DNA of 15,853 nt, taken from Oscillospiraceae bacterium. Lineage in GTDB: Bacteria > Bacillota > Clostridia > Oscillospirales > Oscillospiraceae. This document shows positions 7,585-13,392 of this stretch, piece after piece; positions within the stretch are counted from its first letter, which is position 1, and each line of letters starts with the position of its first letter. The notes under the pieces were generated by a model. It was given only the letters and a program-made list of their open reading frames with translations. It did not search any database and had not been told where the DNA came from. A program made the position numbers and the translations under genes. Location: NCBI GenBank assembly GCA_020025615.1, contig JAHHRT010000027.1:1-15853 (forward strand), written 5' to 3'.

Positions 7585-10377
7585 TCAGCCCCAGCTGTCC
7601 GTGTCATCGTCCCAGTCGGAGCCGTTATCCTCCTCATAATGGGAGTTGTCGCCATCACCCTCGGGCCAGACCTCCTCAGAGCCGCTGTTGGTGCTGCCCT
7701 CATAGCTCTCCCATGCCTCACGGGTGTGGACCGGGCACAGCATATAGGGAATGTCCATGTCGAAATTGCGGTCGTTGCGGAAACCGTGCCAAGGCAGAGG
7801 GTTGCCTGCATCATCCACAAAGTAGACATAGGAATCATTGTAGAAGGATTCCAGCAGACCATGGCCCATGGCCTTACGAATCTCCTCTACTTCATCCGGG
7901 GTCATTTTGACCAGAGAACGGGTCTGAATATCTGCCTCACCGATGTCAGCGAACTTGTGGCAGTAATCCGTCGCCACGCCGCCGCCGGTGACACAGTAGG
8001 ACACAGGGAAGTGCTTGTTGCAGGTCTCGGTGGGCATATCCTCAGGATAGACATTGGCACTGCTCACACGATTGATGCCGCGAACATCATTCTGACAGTC
8101 CGGGGTAGCAGCTAAGCCGGAATCCAGACATACACTTGCGGTACGGAAGTTATTGCCGTTATAGAGAGCTTCGGAGGGCAGTCCCTTGTGGATGGGCTGC
8201 ATGACCCGCTTCCACAGACGACCGGCCGGGTTTCCGAAATCGCCGGTGAGGAAAATTTCCTCAGGCTTGTTATAACCGCACCACACTGCAGCCGTATAGT
8301 GCGTGGTGTAACCGCAGAACCAGCGGTCACGGTTGCTGGAGGTAGTACCGGTCTTGCCTGCGATGCTCTGGCCCGGGAAAATAGCAGCGCCGCCGGTGCC
8401 ATGATTGGCTGCATTATAGAGGCAGTAATTCATATAGTCCACTGCCTTCTCGCCCATGATCTGTTTGGCATCCTGGGTATTATCGAGAACCAGCTCACCG
8501 GCACTGTTATAGACCTTGGTAAAGAGGCGGCCTTCTCGATAGGTGCCGTGGTTGGGGAAGGTTGCGTAGGCCGTAGCCATTTCCCGAACGGTAGAGCCTA
8601 CCGTCAGTGCACCCATAGCAAGGGGGGCGATGCCCACGTCAGAAAGGCTCTTGCCGTTTTTCTGCGGGAAGTTGTCCGTCAGGTGCTTCTGTCCGAAGTT
8701 ATTCTTAGCGAAGTCATAGGCATACTCGTAACCCTCCATGGTGAGGGTCCGGGAAGAAATGGTATTCACGGAAGAAACAATACCGGAGTAAATGGTCCGG
8801 GAGTAGTTGTACTTCCGATTGTCGTTCTTGGGGTAGGGACCGTTGTCATAGAAAAGCGGCAGATCCTTCACCACAGTCGCAGGGGTGATGGTTCCCTTTT
8901 CAAATCCAGGCGCATAGACGGAAATAGGCTTCTGAGAAGAACCTGTCTGAAGTGTTGCCTGGGTCGCACGGTTGTAGCCCAGGAACACGTCCTTTTCGCC
9001 CACGCCGCCGGCAAGTGCCACAATGTCGCCGGTGCGGTTATCAATCACAACGATGGCGGATTCCAGCTGCTGTGCGCTTCGGGTGGTGGGAATCTTAGAC
9101 AAATCCGTGTAAACGGCATCCACCGCATTCTGCACATTCATATCCAGGGTGGTGTAGATATGGTAGCCGCCCTTCTGGATTCGGCCCAGGTAGAATTCCC
9201 GAACCTTATCGTCGGCTGTCTCCCAATCCACGCCGTCCTTGGCTGCGAACTCTGCTGCCACATCGTTCAGCACTGCGTCCACGAACCAGGAATAGATATG
9301 CTGGGAAGCGTCCACAGAGATGGGGGTAGGACTGTCACAGACCGGGCAGTAGTAGGTGTCTCCGTCATGCTTGAAGGTGCTGACCGTACCCTGGTAGCCG
9401 CACTCCGCATTTTCACAGACCACCCAGCGGTCGCCCTCGGCGATGCCCTCCTTAAAGACCATCTCCTGGTTTCGGGCCTCGTCATACTCTTCCCGGGTCA
9501 GGTAGCCCTGCTCGAACATCTGATAGAGGACCTTCAGCTGACGGCTGCGGTTACGGTCTGCGCCCTTGGTCATCTCACCCTCATACTTGAATTCGTTTTC
9601 AGAATAGGGGTTAAAGAGAGAGGGGTTGTTGGTGATGCTGATGAGGCTTGCGCACTCAGCGGTGGTCAGATTCTGAAGCTCCTTGCCAAAATACTCCGCT
9701 GCGGCACTTTTTACACCGTAGCAGCCGCGGCCCAGGTAGATTCGGTTCAGGTATTCCTCCATAATGAGGTTCTTGTCACACTGCCGTTCAAACAGCTGTG
9801 CCCGGAAAATCTCCATGACCTTACGCTGAACCGTGATGCTCTTTTCTCCGGTTACGTTCTTCACCAGCTGCTGGGTGATGGTGGAACCGCCGAACTGAGA
9901 GTCACCGCCAAAGAACATATTGAGGCAGGCTTTCACAGTGGTGATCCAGTCAACGCCCTGGTGCTCGTAAAAGCGCTTATCCTCAATGGCAATGGTAGCA
10001 TGAATCAGGTCCTCGGGAATATCCTTGAGACGTGCCCACTGCCGATCGGTCGTGGTGTAGATCTGCTGCAGCTGCTGCACATCACCGTGGCTGTCCACGT
10101 AATACATGAAAGAGGTCTCTTCCACATCATAGTCGTCAATAGACCAGTTGCCCGCCTCCGTGAGAATTTCATCCTGGAGGTAGTCACCCAGGGTGCCTAC
10201 AAAGACAATGCCGCAGATGACCAGAATCATCAGCACGGTAGCCGCTGCACCCACGGCAATCTTGATAAGAGACATACAGAGAGAGAAAGCAGTATAGAGA
10301 AGCTTGATGGTCCAGTGAGGGTTCCAGTCCTGGCGAAGCTTCTTCCTTTCCCGTCTACGTTTCATAAATTCGTTCAT
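7585..10377 (-). CDS. class A penicillin-binding protein (PBP1A type) with zinc-ribbon-like insert
   Basis: The 930-residue bifunctional enzyme polymerises and cross-links peptidoglycan outside the membrane. A basic cytoplasmic tail and a membrane segment (about 33-61) precede a GT51 glycosyltransferase domain with catalytic E132 in AIEDKRFYEH and GGSTITQQLVKN at 163-174. The transpeptidase has SxxK at 480-483, SxN at 536-538 and KTG at 675-677. Between them, at 321-347, lies C-x4-C...C-x2-C (C321, C326, C344, C347) in a zinc-ribbon or rubredoxin-like spacing. The region after the transpeptidase holds six more cysteines (750-881) and ends in a Ser/Glu/Asp-rich tail at about 891-930. GGAGG precedes the ATG by 7 bases. 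It is the first gene of the minus-strand cluster and has its own promoter. All catalytic motifs are intact. Confidence 0.95.
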   Translation of the reverse strand: MNEFMKRRRERKKLRQDWNPHWTIKLLYTAFSLCMSLIKIAVGAAATVLMILVICGIVFVGTLGDYLQDEILTEAGNWSIDDYDVEETSFMYYVDSHGDVQQLQQIYTTTDRQWARLKDIPEDLIHATIAIEDKRFYEHQGVDWITTVKACLNMFFGGDSQFGGSTITQQLVKNVTGEKSITVQRKVMEIFRAQLFERQCDKNLIMEEYLNRIYLGRGCYGVKSAAAEYFGKELQNLTTAECASLISITNNPSLFNPYSENEFKYEGEMTKGADRNRSRQLKVLYQMFEQGYLTREEYDEARNQEMVFKEGIAEGDRWVVCENAECGYQGTVSTFKHDGDTYYCPVCDSPTPISVDASQHIYSWFVDAVLNDVAAEFAAKDGVDWETADDKVREFYLGRIQKGGYHIYTTLDMNVQNAVDAVYTDLSKIPTTRSAQQLESAIVVIDNRTGDIVALAGGVGEKDVFLGYNRATQATLQTGSSQKPISVYAPGFEKGTITPATVVKDLPLFYDNGPYPKNDNRKYNYSRTIYSGIVSSVNTISSRTLTMEGYEYAYDFAKNNFGQKHLTDNFPQKNGKSLSDVGIAPLAMGALTVGSTVREMATAYATFPNHGTYREGRLFTKVYNSAGELVLDNTQDAKQIMGEKAVDYMNYCLYNAANHGTGGAAIFPGQSIAGKTGTTSSNRDRWFCGYTTHYTAAVWCGYNKPEEIFLTGDFGNPAGRLWKRVMQPIHKGLPSEALYNGNNFRTASVCLDSGLAATPDCQNDVRGINRVSSANVYPEDMPTETCNKHFPVSYCVTGGGVATDYCHKFADIGEADIQTRSLVKMTPDEVEEIRKAMGHGLLESFYNDSYVYFVDDAGNPLPWHGFRNDRNFDMDIPYMLCPVHTREAWESYEGSTNSGSEEVWPEGDGDNSHYEEDNGSDWDDDTDSWG

Positions 10378-10462
10378 AAAATAACCTCCAATGCCCCGCT
10401 GTCACCACCGGGAACATATGTCCACACAAATTCAGTCATGATTGCATAGCATCATTCATACA

Positions 10463-10491
10463 ATTATAGCACAAGCCGCCAGGAAACGAAA
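10463..10491 (-). promoter_or_regulatory. promoter of the PBP gene cluster
   Basis: On the minus strand a perfect TATAAT at 10463-10468 carries the extended TG motif (TGCTATAAT). A weak -35, TTTCGT, lies at 10486-10491 with 17-base spacing. The start of transcription would fall about 80 bases before the PBP ATG. It lies in the divergent intergenic region shared with the plus-strand microprotein gene. Confidence 0.75.
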
Positions 10492-10554
10492 GTATAAATT
10501 TCATAAATAAACCTTAAAATCCCGGGGATACTACCGGATAAGGAGGCAGTTCCC

Positions 10555-10776
10555 ATGATTCGTAAAGCAGCAATTCTGTTTCTATCGGCCTTTTTTCTCC
10601 TGGGGACCTGGAAGGGGTATGTGGCCCTATGGGTAGACAATACCCCGAATCCGCAAAAAGTATTCCCCTACCCCGTTTCTTCCCTGCCGCAAACAGATCA
10701 GCAGGCCCTGAAACAGGGAATTGAGGCTGAAACCCCGGAGATTCTTGCCCAAAGACTGGAGGATTTTCTGTCATAA
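10555..10776 (+). CDS. small membrane-anchored protein, BofC C-terminal-like
   Basis: The 73-residue protein has an N-terminal hydrophobic helix (about 4-17) with no lipobox. It is followed by GYVALWV, a Pro-rich turn, then VSSLPQTDQQALKQGI and the ending LAQRLEDFLS. The pattern sLP..D...L..GI.......L...LED(Y/F).S matches, from memory, the BofC C-terminal domain found in many short clostridial proteins. In Bacillus, full BofC restrains intercompartmental signalling to sigma-K activation. A sporulation or envelope role here is inference only. GGAGG precedes the ATG by 8 bases, supporting a real gene. I see no clear sigma-A promoter upstream. Confidence 0.7.
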   Translation: MIRKAAILFLSAFFLLGTWKGYVALWVDNTPNPQKVFPYPVSSLPQTDQQALKQGIEAETPEILAQRLEDFLS

Positions 10777-10810
10777 AACGGAAGCCTTCGTTTCTATGCA
10801 ATATTCCCTC

Positions 10811-10840
10811 TTGACAGCAGCCACCCCTCCGCGATAGAAT
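10811..10840 (+). promoter_or_regulatory. near-consensus sigma-A promoter of the DUF1292 gene
   Basis: TTGACA at 10811-10816 and TAGAAT at 10835-10840 are separated by 18 bases. Transcription would start near 10847. This makes an ATG at 10841 untenable and supports the start at 10874. Confidence 0.85.
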
Positions 10841-10873
10841 ATGGACGTAAAGAACAACACGGAGGAACGACCA

Positions 10874-11152
10874 ATGGCGGACCAGTACGGTTCTGATTTT
10901 ATTACCATTTCCGACGAGGACGGCACCGAATTTGAGCTGGAGGTGCTGAGCACCGTTCAGTATAACGGCTGCTCCTATCTCGCTGTGATTCCCGCCTCGG
11001 ACGGTGAAAATGACCCCGAATACGGTGTCAGTATCCTGCGCTCGGAAGATGAAGACGGCGAGCCCATCCTCTCCATCATCGAGGACGAACAGGAATTGCA
11101 GGCTGTCTATGACTTAATCATGGATCAGCTCTACGAGGACGAGGAAAATTGA
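10874..11152 (+). CDS. DUF1292 family protein
   Basis: The 92-residue, strongly acidic cytoplasmic protein has the DUF1292 (YrzB-like) pattern: ITISDEDGTEFELEVL, then YNGCSYLAVIPA, and SILRSEDEDGEPILSIIEDEQEL followed by a C-terminal helix. The family is widespread in Firmicutes and its biochemical role is unknown. GGAGG precedes the chosen ATG by 8 bases. An upstream in-frame ATG at 10841 overlaps the promoter and has no ribosome site. In many Firmicutes relatives lie near ruvX and alaS, but here the neighbours are the microprotein gene and a structured RNA. No strong terminator follows the stop before the RNA promoter. Confidence 0.9.
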   Translation: MADQYGSDFITISDEDGTEFELEVLSTVQYNGCSYLAVIPASDGENDPEYGVSILRSEDEDGEPILSIIEDEQELQAVYDLIMDQLYEDEEN

Positions 11153-11180
11153 CGCATCTATTTCCTGCTTGGTGCGTAAT

Positions 11181-11210
11181 TTGTCCTTTTGGACCCACAT
11201 TTTTTAAATA
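11181..11210 (+). promoter_or_regulatory. promoter of the structured RNA
   Basis: TTGTCC at 11181-11186 is spaced 17-18 bases from TTAAAT/TAAATA at 11204-11210. Transcription would start about 11216-11218, giving an RNA of about 170 nt that ends at the terminator at 11354-11384. Confidence 0.6.
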
Positions 11211-11216
11211 GGGATG

Positions 11217-11384
11217 TTTGACTTGCCAACTGGTTTGCAGACCTCCCGCCGTCCCTGCGGCGGCGGACGCTGGGAGCAGATAAGGTTGTCAGCGGCAGCC
11301 CACCTGCCTTTTTCGTGCAGGTCATAATCGGATGAATACGGCTAAAGCGGGTGCATGGGGAGTTTCGGCTCCCCATGTTTTTTT
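11217..11384 (+). ncRNA. structured noncoding RNA, candidate 6S RNA
   Basis: This roughly 170-nt segment has its own promoter and a strong terminator and contains no usable reading frame. Visible helices are CTCCC/GGGAG (11243-11247 with 11272-11276) enclosing CGTCC/GGACG (11250-11254 with 11265-11269), ACCTGC/GCAGGT (11302-11307 with 11317-11322), and a possible long-range closing stem ACTTGC/GCGGGT (11221-11226 with 11347-11352). Segments such as TTGCCAACTGGTTTGC, GGGAGCAGATAAGGTTG and CAGCGGCAGCCCACCTGC resemble clostridial 6S RNA as I recall it, and the length fits. 6S RNA binds sigma-A RNA polymerase and represses it in stationary phase. There is no SRP GGAA-loop signature, and tmRNA and RNase P hallmarks are absent. 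An RNA gene is likely; the 6S identity is a moderate-confidence inference. Confidence 0.62.
11354..11384 (+). terminator. intrinsic terminator of the structured RNA
   Basis: CATGGGGAG pairs perfectly with CTCCCCATG around the loop TTTCGG, followed by seven T residues at 11378-11384. Confidence 0.93.
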
Positions 11385-11434
11385 ATGTCTTCGGGCGCCG
11401 GTGCCCCGGAATTTGTAAACTTTTTCGTTTTTCA

Positions 11435-11446
11435 AGGGAATTCCCT
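11435..11446. promoter_or_regulatory. 12-bp perfect palindrome upstream of the parvulin promoter
   Basis: AGGGAATTCCCT is a perfect palindrome ending 11 bases before the -35 of the next promoter. It sits within a wider CAAGGG...CCCTTG dyad whose right arm reaches the -35. It could be a regulator site, but a palindrome of this size can arise by chance. Confidence 0.3.
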
Positions 11447-11457
11447 AGTTTTTCCCC

Positions 11458-11486
11458 TTGCAACCGGCATATAAATCCAGTATAAT
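11458..11486 (+). promoter_or_regulatory. strong sigma-A promoter of the parvulin-domain gene
   Basis: TTGCAA at 11458-11463, a 17-base spacer and a perfect TATAAT at 11481-11486. The expected start is near 11493, giving a 5' leader of about 58 bases. GAGAGG lies 10 bases before the ATG at 11551. Confidence 0.88.
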
Positions 11487-11550
11487 GTGGGGGTCTGTAC
11501 GCGATTTTCATCGCAGATCAAAACCAAAGTAAACGAGAGGATATGATCAC

Positions 11551-13188
11551 ATGAGTGCATCGAGCAAGAAAAAGCTCCGCACCGACTCCGAAAAGCTTAC
11601 GGAGCGGCAGCGCGAAGAGCAAAAGCAGGCAAAAGAAGTAAAGCTGTACACCATCGGCTTCGTGGCCGTTATGGCAGTCATCCTGGTAATCGCAATCCTG
11701 GTTGGCACCCAGCAGCTCATTGCAAACTCCGGTGTTCGTGAGCGTAAGACCGTCGCCTATACGGTCGGTGACCACGCTCTGAGCAATACCGAGCTTAATT
11801 ACTTCTTCTCCGACACCGTCAACAATTTCGTGAACCAGTATGGCAGCTACGCTGCTATGTTCGGTCTCGACACCAGCAAGCCTCTGGACCAGCAGTATGT
11901 GGATGCTGAGAACACCCGTACCTGGGCAGACGACTTCATGGACTCCGCTAAGGGCAACGCAACTGCTGTCTACACCATTGCAGATGCCGCCAAGGCTGCC
12001 GGTCACACCCTCTCTGAGGAAGAGCTGGCCCAGGTGGACAATGTCGTGGCAAATCTCCAGATGTACGCCGCAATCAGCGGTCACGGCAGCGTCAAGAACT
12101 ATCTGAAGGCTGTCTACGGCAGCGGTGCTACCGAAGAGAGCTACCGTGCATACCTGGAGACCTCCGTTCTGGCTGACTCCTACCGTGCAGCTTACGCTGA
12201 GGCACTCACCTATGATGACGCTGCTCTCCGCGAGGCCGAGAAGGACAACTACAGCAAATACTCCTCCTTTACTTATAACCAGTATGTGGTAGATGCCAGC
12301 AAGTTCCTGACCGGCGGCACCACCGACGAGGACGGCAAGACCACCTACTCCGATGAGGAGAAGGACGCATCCGTGAAGGCTGCCGAGGCTGCTGCCAAGG
12401 CCCTCATCGGTGAGAATGTGAAGACCGTTGCTGATTTCGATCAGGCCATTGCCGAAATGGAGATCAACAAAGAGGCCGAGGGTGTCTCCAGCACCCCCTT
12501 CGCAAACAACGATTACCGTCGTATCCCCGAGGATGTAGCAAAGTGGCTCTCCGACGCTTCCCGTAAGGAAGGCGACAAGACTGTCATCGCAAACACCTCT
12601 GTCCGTACCGATGACGAAGGCAACGAGACCACTGTTACCACCGGCTACACCGTTGTCTTCTTCCTGAACCGCAACGACAACACCGAGCTGCTGCCCAATG
12701 TCCGTCACATTCTGGTTGGCTTCGAGGGCGGCACCCAGAACGAGCAGGGTCAGACCGTCTACTCCGATGAGGAGAAGGCAGCCGCCAAGGAAAAGGCTGA
12801 GGCTCTGCTGAAGCAGTTCAACGAGGGCGAGGCTACCGAGGAAGCTTTCGCAGCACTGGCTACCGAGAACACCACCGATCCCGGCTCCAAGGAGAACGGC
12901 GGTCTGTACGAGAACATCTACCCCGGTCAGATGGTTTCTGCTTTCAACGACTGGTGCTTTGAAAGCGGTCGTAAGGCTGGCGACACCGGCATCGTGGAAA
13001 CCAACTACGGCTACCATGTGATGTACTACTGCGGTGAGGGCAGCCTGAGCTACCGGGATCTGCAGATCACCCAGGAGCTCACCGCTCAGGATGTGGATAC
13101 CTGGTACAAGGGTCTCATCGATTCCGCTGTCACTGTGGACGGCGACACCTCCCGGATTCGCACCAACCTGACGCTGAACCGTCAGTAA
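11551..13188 (+). CDS. membrane-anchored foldase with two parvulin-type (PpiC) domains
   Basis: The 545-residue protein is a predicted extracytoplasmic peptidyl-prolyl isomerase and chaperone. A basic N-terminus and one membrane helix at about 33-52, with no lipobox, place the rest outside the cell. Residues about 66-235 form a helical SurA_N-like region. A canonical parvulin domain spans about 382-495: RHILVGF with H386, ENGGLYENIYPGQMV, and YGYHVMYY with H489. A second, related domain precedes it at about 238-374. Its counterparts read NQYVVDA and GYTVVFF, so both histidines are lost and it is probably inactive. Both copies carry YSDEEK-A/D-A after a GG turn. The layout parallels SurA (helical domain plus an inactive and an active parvulin), and the role is like PrsA. 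Codons end mostly in C or G, and the promoter is strong, suggesting high expression. The gene is monocistronic. Confidence 0.88.
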   Translation: MSASSKKKLRTDSEKLTERQREEQKQAKEVKLYTIGFVAVMAVILVIAILVGTQQLIANSGVRERKTVAYTVGDHALSNTELNYFFSDTVNNFVNQYGSYAAMFGLDTSKPLDQQYVDAENTRTWADDFMDSAKGNATAVYTIADAAKAAGHTLSEEELAQVDNVVANLQMYAAISGHGSVKNYLKAVYGSGATEESYRAYLETSVLADSYRAAYAEALTYDDAALREAEKDNYSKYSSFTYNQYVVDASKFLTGGTTDEDGKTTYSDEEKDASVKAAEAAAKALIGENVKTVADFDQAIAEMEINKEAEGVSSTPFANNDYRRIPEDVAKWLSDASRKEGDKTVIANTSVRTDDEGNETTVTTGYTVVFFLNRNDNTELLPNVRHILVGFEGGTQNEQGQTVYSDEEKAAAKEKAEALLKQFNEGEATEEAFAALATENTTDPGSKENGGLYENIYPGQMVSAFNDWCFESGRKAGDTGIVETNYGYHVMYYCGEGSLSYRDLQITQELTAQDVDTWYKGLIDSAVTVDGDTSRIRTNLTLNRQ

Positions 13189-13199
13189 GTTCATAACCC

Positions 13200-13239
13200 A
13201 TACGGTACAGTTCCTATCGGAGCTGTACCGTATTTTTTT
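13200..13239 (+). terminator. intrinsic terminator of the parvulin-domain gene
   Basis: TACGGTACAGTTCC pairs with GGAGCTGTACCGTA (14 bp with one G-T pair, loop TATC), followed by seven T residues. It begins 12 bases after the stop codon. Confidence 0.95.
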
Positions 13240-13310
13240 ACGGAAATCTACTTTTCTTCCCCATCGACACCCTTCGACTGGGTTTTCAAAAAGGCTGTGC
13301 AAAATGGCAA

Positions 13311-13339
13311 TTGACTTACCCTGTCAAATCTACTAAAAT
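13311..13339 (+). promoter_or_regulatory. sigma-A promoter of glgB
   Basis: TTGACT at 13311-13316, a 17-base spacer and TAAAAT at 13334-13339, both one mismatch from consensus. The leader before the ATG is about 45 bases. AAAGGAGAGG lies just before the start at 13393. Confidence 0.85.
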
Positions 13340-13392
13340 AAAAGATAATAAGTCCAGCCCATACGATCACTTTTTACGACAAAGGAGAGGCC

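Noticed and set aside
8188..10449. 753-codon open frame on the plus strand opposite the PBP gene
   Set aside because: Antisense shadow. The PBP on the other strand has every catalytic motif, and this frame runs through the PBP promoter and ribosome site.
10841..10873. Upstream ATG as the start of the DUF1292 gene
   Set aside because: It directly follows the -10 TAGAAT, so it would lie at or before the transcription start, and no ribosome site precedes it. The ATG at 10874 has GGAGG.
11217..11384. SRP RNA, tmRNA or RNase P RNA as identity of the structured RNA
   Set aside because: It lacks the SRP GGAA tetraloop block, the tmRNA tRNA-like ends and tag frame, and the conserved RNase P core. 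6S RNA fits size and sequence better.
11543..11554. Three-codon ORF (ATG ATC ACA TGA) overlapping the parvulin gene start
   Set aside because: The ribosome site GAGAGG is only 2 bases from this ATG, too close for use, and correctly placed for the ATG at 11551.
11518..13302. 594-codon open frame on the minus strand opposite the parvulin gene
   Set aside because: Antisense shadow, low-complexity Val/Gly/Leu composition. It would cross the terminator at 13200-13239 and end at the promoter region of the real gene.
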